Positions 44,256-55,017 of a stretch of DNA of 64,000 nt are shown here, one piece after another. Each line of letters starts with the position of its first letter. The first letter of the stretch is position 1. The translations under genes were made by a program, and so were the position numbers. This stretch comes from an uncultured Roseibium sp. (GTDB lineage Bacteria; Pseudomonadota; Alphaproteobacteria; Rhizobiales; Stappiaceae): positions 558,001 to 622,000 of the forward strand of contig NZ_CANLVF010000002.1 in assembly GCF_947494555.1 (NCBI RefSeq). The letters run 5' to 3'. The notes under the pieces were generated by a model. That model was not told where the DNA came from, ran no database searches, and saw only the letters and a program-made list of their open reading frames with translations.

Positions 44256-45368
44256 ATGACTCACGACATGCCTCTCCTGTCCAATTCCGCCATTGGAAAT
44301 CAGAACATTCGCAACCGGCTCGTGCTGGCGCCGATGTCCCGCGCTTCGGCTGAGGATGACGGGACGCCAACCCAATCGATGGCCGACTATTACGCAAGAT
44401 TTGCAAGTGGCGGCTTCGGGCTGCTGATTGCTGAAGGAGCGTACGTCGATAGCCGGCACGCCCGGTGCTACGCCAATCAGCCGGGTCTTGTCACTGACAG
44501 GCATGAGGCGGGATGGAAAGTCGTTGCCGATGCCGTTCGGAACGAGAACGGCAAGATTTTTCTGCAGCTGATCCATGCAGGTTCCGTGTCGCAATTTGTA
44601 GACACGCCCCATGCTCCCTCGCCCGTGCGCCCCAATGGCACAATGCTGCAGGGTTATGGCCCCAGGCAGGGCCGCTACCAGATACCCAGCGAACTTGATC
44701 GCGATGGCATACAAAAAATCGAAGCTGCATTTGTCGAGGCGGCAAAACGGGCGGAACAAGCTGGTTTCGACGGTGTTGAAGTTCACTGCGCAAATGGCTA
44801 CCTGCTGGACCAGTTTCTGACCGCAGAGAGCAATCTGCGCATGGACGCCTACGGAGGCAGCCTGAAGAACAGGTTGCGGCTCACCATCGACATTCTGGAG
44901 AAAACGCAACTGGCAACGTCCAGGCAATTTGCCGTCGGAGTTAGACTGTCGCAGGCCAAGGCAACACAACCGGACTACTTCTGGCCAAACGGTCTCCAGG
45001 ATGCACGCGAAATCTTCCAGGGTGTCGCCGATGCCGGTGCTGATTTCATTCATTTGGCGAGCGAGAAAAACGGTTACGCCTACCACAGCACAGCCAACAC
45101 AGGTGAAAACCTGACAGCATTTGCGCGGCAGTTGACAGGGCTACCTGTTATCGCGAACGGAGGTCTGCAGGACATTGCGCTGGCGAACCGGATTGTCTCG
45201 GATCAGCTCGCCGATTTCGTTTCCATTGGAAAGGCAGCCATGCTCAACACTGATCTCCCGCGCAAAATTGAAATGGGGACGCCCTTGAAGGGTTTCACCT
45301 ACGACATGTTCAAATATGGCGTGACAATCGGCGCGCAGACCAAATGGGAAAACGAACAGGTGGCATAA
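44256..45368 (+). CDS. NADH:flavin oxidoreductase (old yellow enzyme family)
   Basis: This 370-residue FMN TIM-barrel protein has NRLVLAPMSRASAEDDGTPT at the start, then QLIHAGSVSQFVDTPHAPSP. The substrate His-x-x-Asn pair is in VEVHCANGYLLDQFLTAESN, and the phosphate-binding region is LPVIANGGLQDIALANRI. This HxxN subclass reduces activated alkenes such as enones and quinone-type electrophiles with NAD(P)H. Divergent from an HxlR regulator, consistent with electrophile-induced expression. Confidence 0.93.
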   Translation: MTHDMPLLSNSAIGNQNIRNRLVLAPMSRASAEDDGTPTQSMADYYARFASGGFGLLIAEGAYVDSRHARCYANQPGLVTDRHEAGWKVVADAVRNENGKIFLQLIHAGSVSQFVDTPHAPSPVRPNGTMLQGYGPRQGRYQIPSELDRDGIQKIEAAFVEAAKRAEQAGFDGVEVHCANGYLLDQFLTAESNLRMDAYGGSLKNRLRLTIDILEKTQLATSRQFAVGVRLSQAKATQPDYFWPNGLQDAREIFQGVADAGADFIHLASEKNGYAYHSTANTGENLTAFARQLTGLPVIANGGLQDIALANRIVSDQLADFVSIGKAAMLNTDLPRKIEMGTPLKGFTYDMFKYGVTIGAQTKWENEQVA

Positions 45369-45447
45369 CTTTTTCAAACCTGCTCACCGCAAACTTGATC
45401 GTTGAATCACCCGGGTCGCGCACTAAGCGCGGGCGCGGCCTGCTGGT

Positions 45448-46074
45448 TCACGAATCCACGGCCTGCAGCAGGGGATGCCATTGCCCCCTTACCTCATGGG
45501 CCTTTGCATCCGAGCTGTCAAAAACGCCCGTCCCGTTCGCGGCATGGCGTGCGTAAAGGACCCGGTCGGAGATCCTTGCCAACAGTGGATATCCCTTTTT
45601 TGATAGCGTCTGCTCAAGATCTGCAACCTGGGTCGAACGCCGATTGATCCGGTTCGCGACGACGTGAATGTCCGCCTTGCCCTTTCTGACTTTCTTGATG
45701 TCGGAGATATTATCCAGAAACTTCAATGTGGCATTCCAGTCGAATGCCGATGCCAGAACGGGAACGACGATGTCTGAGGCTTCGGCTATCAGGTTTTTGG
45801 CAAGTTCCGAACGCAACCCGCCCGGACCATCGATCACGATTGCATCGAGTGTCTTGTCCTTGTCACCGAAGGTGCCGTCCTTGCTCCAGTTAAGACCCTC
45901 AATTTTCGCAAGCGCCTTAGGCCGGCGCTTGACCCAGGACAGGCTCGATTTCTGCCGGTCCGCATCCGCCAGGGCAACGTCCTCTCCGCGCATGGCGAGT
46001 GCAACGGCAAGATTCGTGGCAACCGTTGTCTTCCCGCATCCGCCCTTGGAATTCACAACAAGAATCTTGCGCAT
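45448..46074 (-). CDS. ParA/MinD-type ATPase, orphan
   Basis: This protein of 208 residues starts at the ATG at 46074 (RKILVVNSKGGCGKTTVATN). The deviant Walker A KGGCGKTT, Walker A' ALADADRQKSSLSW and Walker B DAIVIDGPGG are intact. It is shorter than segregation ParA proteins and has no N-terminal DNA-binding part. No parB or parS is nearby, so it may position a protein complex rather than DNA. Convergent with OYE; divergent from rnd. Confidence 0.88.
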   Translation of the reverse strand: MRKILVVNSKGGCGKTTVATNLAVALAMRGEDVALADADRQKSSLSWVKRRPKALAKIEGLNWSKDGTFGDKDKTLDAIVIDGPGGLRSELAKNLIAEASDIVVPVLASAFDWNATLKFLDNISDIKKVRKGKADIHVVANRINRRSTQVADLEQTLSKKGYPLLARISDRVLYARHAANGTGVFDSSDAKAHEVRGQWHPLLQAVDS

Positions 46075-46221
46075 TTCCGCTCCCTTCTTCCCACAAAGCT
46101 TCGACCGTCCCGCACGCGCCAACATAGGCGCACTTATTGCGCTTTCACAAGTAGCTTCCCGCTTAAAAATTCCATTTCGTGGCGACAAAGCGGCAGAACT
46201 CGGTTATAGCTGAACGTCACC

Positions 46222-47406
46222 ATGCATGTGATTACAAAAACAAAAGATCTCGCCGCGGCCTGTCAGCGGCTCGCTGCCAACGACTACGTAACCGTGGACA
46301 CGGAGTTCCTCCGTGAAACCACTTTCTGGCCCAAGCTCTGCGTTATCCAGATGGCCGGACCGGATATGGCATTTATCGTTGATGCCTTGTCGGAAGGTCT
46401 GGACCTGGCACCGTTTTTCGATCTCATGAGCGATCAGAGCGTCACCAAGGTTTTTCACGCGGCCCGACAGGACATCGAAATCATCTATCATCTTGGTGAG
46501 CTCATTCCAGCGCCTCTGTTCGACACTCAGGTGGCGGCAATGGTCTGCGGCTTTGGCGACTCCATTTCCTACGACCAACTCGTCTACAAGGTGACCGGTG
46601 CCCGGATAGACAAATCCTCCCGGTTCACCGACTGGGCGCGGCGTCCACTGACAAACAAGCAGCTCGACTACGCGCTCGCGGACGTCACCCATTTGCGCGA
46701 TGCCTATCAGTTCCTGAAGGCAAATCTGGCGGAGCAGAATCGCAGTCACTGGGTTCGCGACGAAATGGAAGTGCTGACATCGGTCGGGACTTACCGCGCC
46801 GAACCGGAGCAGGCCTGGCGGCGCCTTAAGCTCCGCGTCAGAAAGCCGATCGAACTGGCAGTCATGATGGAAGTGGCGGCATGGCGTGAGCGCGAGGCAC
46901 AAGATCGGAATGTGCCGCGCAATCGCGTGATCAAGGACGACGCGATTTACGAACTTGCCGCGCAGCAACCGCAAGATCCCGACGCGATCACCCGGTTGAG
47001 AACAATCCCCAGAGGCTTTGAACGCTCCAAGTCCGCCGACGAAATATTAAACGCCATACGCCGCGCATTGAAGCTTCCCAAGGAAAGCCTGCCCAAGCTA
47101 CCAAAGGGCCGTCAGGCGCCCGATGGTTCTGCAGCCGCGGTCGATCTTCTAAAAGTGCTTTTGAAGATGGTCAGCGAAGCCAATGGCGTCGCGGCCAAAG
47201 TGATTGCGACCGTGGATGATCTGGAAAAAATTGCAGCCGACGACGCGGCAGACGTCGCGGCCATGAAAGGGTGGCGCCGCGAGCTCTTCGGCGAACTCGC
47301 CCTGAAGCTCAAGCACGGCCAGGTAGCCCTCGCCTTTCAAGACAAGCAGATCATTGCCCTGCCGCAAACGGTGCCCGCCGAAATCAAGAAGCAGGCAGCC
47401 GAATAG
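46222..47406 (+). CDS. rnd: Ribonuclease D
   Basis: This 394-residue 3'-5' exoribonuclease trims tRNA precursors. DEDDy residues are seen in YVTVDTEFLRETTFWPKL, FHAARQDIEIIYHLGELI and YALADVTHLRDAYQFL. An HRDC domain follows (about 205-290, VAAWREREAQDRNVPRNRVI). The C-terminus is alphaproteobacterial. RNase D next to aspS is conserved in many alphaproteobacteria; here about 4 kb separate them. Its end is 9 bp from the convergent ppx gene. Confidence 0.95.
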   Translation: MHVITKTKDLAAACQRLAANDYVTVDTEFLRETTFWPKLCVIQMAGPDMAFIVDALSEGLDLAPFFDLMSDQSVTKVFHAARQDIEIIYHLGELIPAPLFDTQVAAMVCGFGDSISYDQLVYKVTGARIDKSSRFTDWARRPLTNKQLDYALADVTHLRDAYQFLKANLAEQNRSHWVRDEMEVLTSVGTYRAEPEQAWRRLKLRVRKPIELAVMMEVAAWREREAQDRNVPRNRVIKDDAIYELAAQQPQDPDAITRLRTIPRGFERSKSADEILNAIRRALKLPKESLPKLPKGRQAPDGSAAAVDLLKVLLKMVSEANGVAAKVIATVDDLEKIAADDAADVAAMKGWRRELFGELALKLKHGQVALAFQDKQIIALPQTVPAEIKKQAAE

Positions 47407-47414
47407 ACGCCAAC

Positions 47415-48935
47415 TTATTCGATCCGCAGCGAAACCTCGGCATCTATAACTTTTGCGAGCTGAGCCGCCCGCTTGCGCAGGCGCTCACCATCCAGGTTCG
47501 CCAAGTCACTGCCAAGATCAAGAGCCAGGCCGCCGGCGGTTTTTTCAATACTTACCCTGGGCAGCAGTCCTGCCATGGACGCGCTCAGCAAAGAGGCGAC
47601 ACGCAAGGTCGCACCAAGTACTTTCGCCCGGATTCGAAGCCGGTCGGTGAACAATTTCCGGATGACCTGTGACAGCGCGCCTTCACGCAAACCCTGATGC
47701 CTGTAAAAGACAGCGGCGGCCAGATAGGCGCGGCTGGCGTGGTCCAACCCGACAAACGAGGCGTTCGAAATGATGTTAAGGCTCTGCTCACCACGGTAGT
47801 CAGGATGCGCTCGCCAACCGATGTCGGACAAAAGGCAAGCAGCATGGCGCAAGCGTCTCTCGTTGGCCGTTTCCTCGATTTCCAGAACCCTGAAAAACTC
47901 GTCCGTCCAAGCGATCAGTTCCTCTGCATGCGCCGGGGATCGGGCACGCAAAACACATAGCTCGCGTGCTGCCTCAATAACCGGATCCTGTTCCCGCATG
48001 CTTCGCGGAAGTTTTTCATGCAGCAGCCCTTCGCGCACACCCGTTGCAGAAAACACAAGTCGCTCAGCCTTCATGGAAGTCAGGACCTGTTCAAGCACAA
48101 CGGCTCCAATCGGCACGAGCGGCCGGCGCTGCTTGGAGACCACTTCGGCAAGTTCGATCCCTTCCAGATAGGGGACAGCGATCTTCCGGCAAAACGAGAC
48201 AGCCTCTTCGGCACTTATCTCGTAATTATGCATCACGTGGAGAGGATAGTCGTTCTGCATGAGATGCAAACGGCCCAGGGAGCGCCACGTACCGCCCACC
48301 GCAAAGAAGGTCCGTTCTCCAGGTGCAAGGTCCGGCCAGTCATATCCCTTCAGGGCAGCTTCGGTAACCTTGCGGGCTTTCTCGATCGAGCCACCGGCTT
48401 CCTCCGACAAGCGCAGGCCGCCGAGCGGCAAAGTCGCCCCCTGCCCAGGTTTTTTCTCGTCGATCTCGACCAGCTCGAGGCTGCCGCCGCCCATGTCGCC
48501 GACAATTCCACGCGGTTGCCAGAAGCCGGCAATTACGCCCAATGCGGAATAGTAAGCTTCCTCGCTGCCATCGAGTATCCGGACCGGCGCATCCAGATAT
48601 TCCTCGACCTGGCGCACGAATTCACCACCATTGTCCGCATCGCGCGCAGCTGCAGTTGCGACGATGTAAAGGTCCTTGCAGCCGGTATGCTCGATAAGAG
48701 CCCGAAAGCGCGTCAGCTCCCGCAATGCAAGCTGCACGGACTCATCGGCGAGCCGTCCCGTCGAAGCGATGCCCTTGCCGAGGCCTGCAAGCAGCTTTTC
48801 ATTGAACAGCATGGTCGGCGTGCGCGCTTTGCGCTCATAGATCACCAGGCGAACCGAGTTAGACCCGATGTCAACAACAGCTACCGGCCCTGTCCCGTTG
48901 AGGCGGCCCCGGGCAGGTTTGAATTGACCAGCCAT
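47415..48935 (-). CDS. ppx: Exopolyphosphatase (Ppx/GppA family)
   Basis: This 506-residue protein has an ASKHA-type fold: PVAVVDIGSNSVRLVIYERK and GIVGDMGGGSLELVEI bind phosphate and metal, and ARAGLEFVLAGG-like spacing continues. A C-terminal HD-like helical domain lies at about 320-420. It hydrolyses polyphosphate and/or pppGpp. It begins 1 bp after the stop of ppk1 and the two are probably co-transcribed, pairing polyphosphate synthesis and breakdown. Confidence 0.93.
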   Translation of the reverse strand: MAGQFKPARGRLNGTGPVAVVDIGSNSVRLVIYERKARTPTMLFNEKLLAGLGKGIASTGRLADESVQLALRELTRFRALIEHTGCKDLYIVATAAARDADNGGEFVRQVEEYLDAPVRILDGSEEAYYSALGVIAGFWQPRGIVGDMGGGSLELVEIDEKKPGQGATLPLGGLRLSEEAGGSIEKARKVTEAALKGYDWPDLAPGERTFFAVGGTWRSLGRLHLMQNDYPLHVMHNYEISAEEAVSFCRKIAVPYLEGIELAEVVSKQRRPLVPIGAVVLEQVLTSMKAERLVFSATGVREGLLHEKLPRSMREQDPVIEAARELCVLRARSPAHAEELIAWTDEFFRVLEIEETANERRLRHAACLLSDIGWRAHPDYRGEQSLNIISNASFVGLDHASRAYLAAAVFYRHQGLREGALSQVIRKLFTDRLRIRAKVLGATLRVASLLSASMAGLLPRVSIEKTAGGLALDLGSDLANLDGERLRKRAAQLAKVIDAEVSLRIE

Positions 48936-48936
48936 T

Positions 48937-51147
48937 TTATGCTCTTTTTTGCCGTTTCAGGAACGGCTTGGGACGGTCGCTTTTCAAGGATTTACCCCTG
49001 CCCGAAAGTGAAGGATTGGTCATGAAATACCGGTGTGCGTTGAAGGGTTCCTCGTTTGCGCCCGGTTCGACACGCTCATGGCTGCCATCAGACAGGATGC
49101 GCCAACTCTGTTCGTTGTCCTTCAGGTTCGCAACCATGATCTGATCCAGAACCTGTTCGTGAACTGTCGCAGTAAGAAGCGGGGTCAGGACTTCAACACG
49201 GCGATCAATGTTGCGAGGCATCAGGTCGGCCGAGCCGATGTAGACATGTGCCTCCGGTGACGGCAAGCCATGTCCGTTGCCGAAACAGAAAATCCGTGAG
49301 TGCTCCAGGAAGCGCCCGATGATCGACTTCACCCGAATATTCTCCGACAGCCCGGCAATCCCCGGTCGCAGACAGCAAATACCCCGGATAACCAGATCGA
49401 TCTGAACGCCTGCCTGGCTGGCTTTATACAGCGCATCGATTATTTCCGAATCGACCAGCGAATTCATCTTCATCCAGATCTGGGCGGGCCGCCCTGCTTT
49501 CGCATGCGCAATTTCGGCCTCCGTCAGCTCCAGCATCCGGCTTCGCAGGTTCACCGGTGACACAAGCAGATGGTTGAGCTCGTCGGGTTCGGCATATCCG
49601 GTTATGAAATTGAATACCCTTGCCGCATCCTCCGCGATCCCGGGATCGTCTGTGAAAAACGAGAGATCTTCATAAATGCGCGCCGTGATCGGGTGGTAGT
49701 TTCCGGTGCCTATATGGCAATAAGTTTTGAGCTGACCATGTTCCCGCTTGATCACCATGGACAGTTTGGAATGCGTCTTCAACTCGATAAAACCGAAGAC
49801 GACCTGAACACCTGCACGCTCCAAATCGCGCGCCCACTTGATGTTCGCCTCCTCGTCAAACCTGGCCTTCAGCTCCACAAGTGCCGTGACGGACTTGCCA
49901 GCCTCGGCAGCTTCCGCGAGCGCCTTGACGATCGGCGAGTTGTTGGAGGTTCGGTAAAGGGTCTGCTTGATCGCAACCACATCCGGATCCCGTGCGGCCT
50001 GGCGCAGATACTGTACGACCACGTCGAAGGCTTCATAAGGATGATGGACGACAATATCCTTTTGATGGATCGCTGCCAGGCAATCGCCGCCATGCTCGCG
50101 AATCCGTTCCGGAAACCGGGCCGTATAGGGGTCGAACTTGAGATCGGGCCGCTCGAGATCAACAATTTGAGTCAGATTGTTCAGAGCAAGCAGGCCATTT
50201 GCCGAAAAGATCTCGCTCTTGCCGACATCGAGGGCATCGGCAACAAATTCCTGCAGGGCCGGCGGCGTCGTTTCCTGGATTTCAAGCCGGATAACAGACC
50301 CACGGCGCCGGCGTTTCAGCGCACTCTCGAACAATCGAACAAGATCTTCCGCCTCTTCCTCGATCTCCAGGTCGCTGTCCCGGATAACACGGAACGCGCC
50401 CTTGCCACGGATTTCATATCCGGGGAACAGGCGGCCGATGAACATGCTGACAACACGTTCAATCGCAATGAAGCGTGCCGCGCCGTTTTCATTGTCGGTC
50501 AGACGAACAAAGCGTTCAACCTGGTTCGGGATCCTGAGCAGCGCAATCATCCCCCGGCCGCCGGATGTCGGAACCAGTTCGAATACGATCGAAAATCCGA
50601 GATTCGGGATAAACGGAAAAGGGTGCGCCGGATCGATCGCAAGGGGGGTTAGCACCGGAAACACATATCCGAGGAAATACTCCTGGAGCCACTGCCTGTC
50701 GGATACGCTCAAGGCGTCCCGGTGAACGATCTCGATGCCCTCTTCGGCAATCTCGAGATGCAGGTCGCCCCAGATCCTTTGTTGCGAGGCTTGCAGGTCC
50801 AGCACCGCCTCACTGATCTTCTCGAGCTGTTCCGTCGGCGTCAGGCCGTCGTCGGAAAGATTGGTCACTTCGGCACGTTGCTGGCCACGCAGACCGGCGA
50901 CGCGGACCATGAAAAACTCATCAAGATTGTTTGCTGAAATCGAAAGAAAACGCACACGCTCCAGAAGCGGATGGTTCGGGTTCATCGCTTCTTCCAGGAC
51001 GCGCAAATTGAATTGCAACCAGGACAGTTCGCGGTTCATGAACCGCTCGGGTGTGTGGGCGATGCCGCGTTCGTCCGGTGTGTCTTCTCCTGTGCGCAGG
51101 TCCGACGAGGCGGCGACGATGTCCGAAAAATCAGTCGTTTCGTTCAT
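48937..51147 (-). CDS. ppk1: Polyphosphate kinase 1
   Basis: This 736-residue protein reversibly polymerises the gamma-phosphate of ATP into polyphosphate. The N-terminal domain has [20 protein letters not shown]. Catalytic motifs are [38 protein letters not shown] with the phosphorylated His, and [14 protein letters not shown] at the C-terminal domain. Full length. It precedes ppx with a 1-bp gap and follows hdaA by 113 bp. Confidence 0.95.
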   Translation of the reverse strand: MNETTDFSDIVAASSDLRTGEDTPDERGIAHTPERFMNRELSWLQFNLRVLEEAMNPNHPLLERVRFLSISANNLDEFFMVRVAGLRGQQRAEVTNLSDDGLTPTEQLEKISEAVLDLQASQQRIWGDLHLEIAEEGIEIVHRDALSVSDRQWLQEYFLGYVFPVLTPLAIDPAHPFPFIPNLGFSIVFELVPTSGGRGMIALLRIPNQVERFVRLTDNENGAARFIAIERVVSMFIGRLFPGYEIRGKGAFRVIRDSDLEIEEEAEDLVRLFESALKRRRRGSVIRLEIQETTPPALQEFVADALDVGKSEIFSANGLLALNNLTQIVDLERPDLKFDPYTARFPERIREHGGDCLAAIHQKDIVVHHPYEAFDVVVQYLRQAARDPDVVAIKQTLYRTSNNSPIVKALAEAAEAGKSVTALVELKARFDEEANIKWARDLERAGVQVVFGFIELKTHSKLSMVIKREHGQLKTYCHIGTGNYHPITARIYEDLSFFTDDPGIAEDAARVFNFITGYAEPDELNHLLVSPVNLRSRMLELTEAEIAHAKAGRPAQIWMKMNSLVDSEIIDALYKASQAGVQIDLVIRGICCLRPGIAGLSENIRVKSIIGRFLEHSRIFCFGNGHGLPSPEAHVYIGSADLMPRNIDRRVEVLTPLLTATVHEQVLDQIMVANLKDNEQSWRILSDGSHERVEPGANEEPFNAHRYFMTNPSLSGRGKSLKSDRPKPFLKRQKRA

Positions 51148-51260
51148 GGAACCTATCCTCGCAATATGACACGGGCAGACCTCGCATCGTTTCGCTTTGG
51201 CGTGAGTAGCATGCCACGGGCGGCGCGCCTATGACACCAATGTCGCACGCTGCCGGTACA

Positions 51261-51938
51261 CTAGCTCTTATGCACATTTTCCAGGACCCTGCCCGCCAGC
51301 TGTTTGGTAATTCTCACGCGTCCGGCAAGTGCCTCCTGGTCGATTGCCTCAACCGCCCTTATCGCAACATCGAGCGAACGCTCCATGCGAACGACAAGAT
51401 AATCCACGACGCCGATATCGACCGAAATCTGTCGATCGGCAAACAGTTTGACGAGCACACGGCGCAGCAATTCGTCGTCCGGTTCCAGGATTTCGACAGG
51501 CGTTGCTGCCCGCAGCCGCGACATGAGGTCCGGAAGCGTAACCTTCCAGCTTGCGGGCCAGGTCCGGCTGGTGATCAGAACGTTTTTGCCTGCCTGCCTT
51601 GAGGCGTTCAGCAAATGAAAAAGCGCTGTATCCTCCACACCGAGATGGGCGTTTTCAACAATGGCAACGGGAGCGGCGACAAGATCCCTGACCGCTGCCT
51701 GTCGCAATTGACGCGCCGATACCACGCGTGCCCCGTGTTCATCTTCGAATGCGCGAACGAGATGCGTTTTTCCCGAGCCGACTGGACCAGCCAGAATTAC
51801 AACGGGTGACGGCCAGTCCGGCCAGCGTTCCAAGAGGTCGAACGCCGCCCTGTTCGATGCCCCGACCAGATAATCATCGCGGCCAAGAGCAGCCTCGTGC
51901 GGTAGCTCTAACGGTAACTGACGCGGTGGTTCCGCCAT
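51261..51938 (-). CDS. hdaA: DnaA-regulatory inactivator homologue HdaA
   Basis: This 225-residue AAA+ protein has the clamp-binding-type N-terminus RQLPLELPHEAALGRDDYLV. Walker A is GPVGSGKTHLVRAF, and the sensor/Walker B region is AAPVAIVENAHLGVEDTALF. In alphaproteobacteria HdaA with the beta clamp stimulates ATP hydrolysis by DnaA and prevents over-initiation. Its short N-terminal QxPL motif fits clamp binding. It lies 11 bp after the PerM-like permease gene on the same strand and probably shares its transcript. Confidence 0.92.
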   Translation of the reverse strand: MAEPPRQLPLELPHEAALGRDDYLVGASNRAAFDLLERWPDWPSPVVILAGPVGSGKTHLVRAFEDEHGARVVSARQLRQAAVRDLVAAPVAIVENAHLGVEDTALFHLLNASRQAGKNVLITSRTWPASWKVTLPDLMSRLRAATPVEILEPDDELLRRVLVKLFADRQISVDIGVVDYLVVRMERSLDVAIRAVEAIDQEALAGRVRITKQLAGRVLENVHKS

Positions 51939-51949
51939 GATCGTGCCAC

Positions 51950-53035
51950 TTACTCTTCGGTCGCTGTCTTCGAACGGTCAATTCCTTTGTAGACCGGGCT
52001 TGCTAGGTACTGCTTCAGGCCAAAGCGTGCAAGCACACCGATCATGGCCGCAGCCGGAACAGCGATGAGCATCCCCACAAATCCAAAGAGATATCCAAAG
52101 GCAAACAGGGCAAACATCAGGGTTACCGGATGAAGGCCGGTGCTCTCACCGACCAGTTTCGGCTGCAGAATGTTGCCTTCCAGAAACTGACCGACAGCGA
52201 ATATGGCACCGACCACCAGGATCCAGGGCCAGTCAGGCCAGAACTGGACGATTGCAATACCGACCGACAGGACAAGCCCGAGAACAGCTCCCACGAATGG
52301 AATGAAACTCACGAGCCCGGCAACCATGCCGATCAAAAGCCCGAAATTGAGCCCGACAAGGGCCAGTGAAACCGCGTAGAAAAAGCCAAGAATGACGCAG
52401 ACGGACACCTGACCCCGCACAAACCCGGCAACGGCGGCATCCATTTCGACCGCAAGCCCGCGTATCTCGACAAGATGATCTCTCGGGATCCAGCTGTCGA
52501 TGCATTCAACCATATGGTCCCAATCCAAAAGCAGATAAAACGCGACAACCGGGGTGATCACGAAAAGGGACAGGATCGACAGCAGTGCCTGGCCCCCGTT
52601 CCAGATCGACTGGGCCAGTTTGCCGATCACCGATGCGCCCTGCCCGATCAGATCGGTCATGGATGCCTGCAGATCTTCGGGCGAAAGCCCGGCATGGCTC
52701 GCCAAATTCGCTGGAAAGTATTTTGCAAGAAGCGCCTGGAGGCGCCGCACGAGATCCGGGAAATTCTCAAGGAAAGACGCAAGCTGATTGCCCAGAACCG
52801 GGAGCAGCAAAACGAAGAACACGACCAGCACGAGAATGAATGTGAACAGAATTGTCAGCGTGGCCCATAAACGCCCCATACCCAGTTTTTCAAGACGATC
52901 ACAAATCGGATCCAGCAGATAGGCCACAGCCATTCCGGCAACAAACGGCAGAAGCACGCCGGAAAAGACGTATAAGAAGACGCAGAAAACAGCCAGGGAG
53001 AGCAACCAAAACTGTACCTGACGGCGCAAAGTCAT
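51950..53035 (-). CDS. AI-2E/PerM family membrane protein
   Basis: This protein of 361 residues starts at the ATG at 53035 with GGGGAAA upstream. It has about eight hydrophobic segments: an early pair (VFCVFLYVFSGVLLPFVAGM), a long amphipathic periplasmic section (KYFPANLASHAGLSPEDLQA), and the family signature VGLNFGLLIGMVAGLVSFIP...GAVLGLVLSVG in the second half. These transporters are of uncertain substrate; the AI-2 export claim is not general. Genes of this family are often next to purMN or hda in alphaproteobacteria, as here. Confidence 0.9.
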   Translation of the reverse strand: MTLRRQVQFWLLSLAVFCVFLYVFSGVLLPFVAGMAVAYLLDPICDRLEKLGMGRLWATLTILFTFILVLVVFFVLLLPVLGNQLASFLENFPDLVRRLQALLAKYFPANLASHAGLSPEDLQASMTDLIGQGASVIGKLAQSIWNGGQALLSILSLFVITPVVAFYLLLDWDHMVECIDSWIPRDHLVEIRGLAVEMDAAVAGFVRGQVSVCVILGFFYAVSLALVGLNFGLLIGMVAGLVSFIPFVGAVLGLVLSVGIAIVQFWPDWPWILVVGAIFAVGQFLEGNILQPKLVGESTGLHPVTLMFALFAFGYLFGFVGMLIAVPAAAMIGVLARFGLKQYLASPVYKGIDRSKTATEE

Positions 53036-53261
53036 AAAATTTCCCCTCAAACAGCTTTGAGCATCCACGCACTATACATCCGGGTCACGGTTGGATGCCA
53101 CCAATGCTCTTATGTCGGCAGGCGCACAGCGGTCAAGAGGCCGAATTGCCTGTGAAGACTGCGGGCAGCTCTTGTGAAAAAGCCGGTAAGGCTGTATGCG
53201 CGGCAGTGTCAGTTGAGCGCGCGTTTTCTATCCGTGTGCCAGGAAACAGTCTGGAGCCGCC

Positions 53262-54344
53262 ATGAGCCATTCCAAGCCTTCAGAGAGCAACGGCCTGACC
53301 TATGCCGATGCCGGTGTCGATATCGACGCCGGAAATGCGCTGATCGACCGCATCAAGCCGCTGGTCAAAGCGACGGCACGGCCTGGCGCCGATAGTGATA
53401 TCGGTGGATTTGGCGGGCTTTTCGACCTGAAAAGCGCCGGCTTCAAGGATCCCGTCCTGGTGGCAGCGAATGACGGCGTCGGCACGAAACTGAAGATCGC
53501 TATCGAAACCGGTCAGCATCGGACAGTGGGGATCGACCTGGTCGCAATGTGCGTCAACGATCTTGTCGTCCAGGGCGCCGAGCCTCTGTTTTTTCTCGAT
53601 TATTTTGCAACGGGCGCGCTTGATGTGGAAACCGCGACCGATGTCGTCGCTGGAATCGCAGACGGATGCAAACAGGCAGGCGCGGCACTGATCGGAGGCG
53701 AAACCGCCGAGATGCCGGGTATGTATGGCGACGGCGACTATGATTTGGCGGGATTTTCCGTCGGCGCTGTGGAACGGGGGGCGATCCTGCCGCGCAAAGA
53801 CGTTGAAGCGGGTGACGTGCTCCTCGGACTTGCCTCTTCCGGCGTTCATTCGAACGGTTACTCGATGGTCCGCAAGATCATGGAACTTGCCGGACTGACC
53901 TGGTCAGATGAGGCACCTTTTGAGAACGGTAAGTCGCTTGGCGAAGCCCTGATGGAGCCGACCAGGATCTACGTCAAACCGGTGCTGGCGGCGCTTCGGG
54001 AAACAACGGGGATCAAGGCACTCGCGCACATTACCGGTGGCGGACTTCCGGAAAACCTGCCGCGTGTCCTTCCAGAAAACTGTTCTGCACGGATCGATCT
54101 CGCGTCGATCCGGGTTCCGGGTGTCTTTTCATGGCTTGCAAAGACAGGCGGTGTTGCGGAAAGCGAGATGTTGCGCACGTTCAACTGCGGTGTAGGCATG
54201 GTGATTGTCGTATCTGCCGGCGAAGCTGAGGCGGTATCGAAGGTTCTGGAACAAGCGGGCGAAACGGTCACCACGATCGGACAAATTGGTGACGCCGGCG
54301 CCGAGCCGGTCCTTTACGACAGTGCACTGGACCTGTCGGCATGA
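53262..54344 (+). CDS. purM: Phosphoribosylformylglycinamidine cyclo-ligase
   Basis: PurM makes aminoimidazole ribotide (AIR) from FGAM and ATP in purine synthesis. Of 360 residues, [20 protein letters not shown] and the ATP-binding region [20 protein letters not shown] precede [40 protein letters not shown] binds the substrate, and [19 protein letters not shown] is conserved. Start has GGAG upstream. Overlaps purN (ATGA), so both are one operon. Confidence 0.97.
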   Translation: MSHSKPSESNGLTYADAGVDIDAGNALIDRIKPLVKATARPGADSDIGGFGGLFDLKSAGFKDPVLVAANDGVGTKLKIAIETGQHRTVGIDLVAMCVNDLVVQGAEPLFFLDYFATGALDVETATDVVAGIADGCKQAGAALIGGETAEMPGMYGDGDYDLAGFSVGAVERGAILPRKDVEAGDVLLGLASSGVHSNGYSMVRKIMELAGLTWSDEAPFENGKSLGEALMEPTRIYVKPVLAALRETTGIKALAHITGGGLPENLPRVLPENCSARIDLASIRVPGVFSWLAKTGGVAESEMLRTFNCGVGMVIVVSAGEAEAVSKVLEQAGETVTTIGQIGDAGAEPVLYDSALDLSA

Positions 54345-54991
54345 ACCGCAAAAGAACAGCCGTTCTCATATCGGGCCGTGGCTCGAACATGGGCGCGTTG
54401 ATCTCAGCTGCGATGGTGCCGGCCTTCCCGGCAGAAATTGCGCTTGTGATCGCCAACCGGCCGGATGCCAAGGGGCTTGAGCGTGCGGCCGAGTTCAACA
54501 TTCCGACCGCTGTCGTCGATCACACGGATTTTTCAGGCGATCGGGAAGCCTTCGAAAAAGCCATCGATGAGGTCTTGCAGGAACACAAGATCGACCTGGT
54601 TGCCCTTGCCGGGTTCATGCGCATCCTGACGCCTTATCTGGTCAATACCTGGTCAGGCCGCATGATCAACATTCACCCGGCGCTCCTGCCCTCTTTCAAA
54701 GGGCTTGCGACGCACGAGCGCGCGCTTGACGAAGGCGTGAAGCTGCACGGCGCGACAGTGCATTTCGTTTCGGCGGAAATGGATGACGGCCCGATCATCA
54801 TTCAGGGAGCCGTTCCGGTCCTCGATCACGACACGCCGGACACGCTGGCAGCCCGCGTTCTTGAGATCGAGCACAAGATTTATCCCAAAGCGCTTGAACT
54901 GGTTGCGTCCGGCAAAGCAAAGGTCGCCGGTGCGCGCGTTCTGAGCGATACGGACCAGGAAACGAATGCCGGACTGATCTGGCCGCAATAA
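54341..54991 (+). CDS. purN: Phosphoribosylglycinamide formyltransferase 1
   Basis: This 216-residue folate-dependent GAR transformylase has [20 protein letters not shown] at the start, [20 protein letters not shown] (catalytic Asn-His and Ser loop) and [20 protein letters not shown] (conserved Asp). It transfers a formyl group from 10-formyl-THF to GAR. Start codon overlaps the purM stop. A weak CCGGC/GCCGG hairpin (54999-55015) separates it from the convergent amidohydrolase and may terminate both. Confidence 0.96.
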   Translation: MNRKRTAVLISGRGSNMGALISAAMVPAFPAEIALVIANRPDAKGLERAAEFNIPTAVVDHTDFSGDREAFEKAIDEVLQEHKIDLVALAGFMRILTPYLVNTWSGRMINIHPALLPSFKGLATHERALDEGVKLHGATVHFVSAEMDDGPIIIQGAVPVLDHDTPDTLAARVLEIEHKIYPKALELVASGKAKVAGARVLSDTDQETNAGLIWPQ

Positions 54992-54998
54992 CAAATTT

Positions 54999-55015
54999 CC
55001 GGCGTTCCAAGCCGG
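54999..55015. terminator. Possible weak bidirectional terminator after purN
   Basis: CCGGC (54999-55003) pairs with GCCGG (55011-55015) with a 7-nt loop in the short gap between convergent genes. There is no clear T-run, so support is weak. Confidence 0.25.
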
Positions 55016-55017
55016 TA

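Noticed and set aside
49570-50652. Antisense frame of 360 codons over ppk1
   Set aside because: PPK1 is complete on the other strand, and the frame has no recognisable motif.
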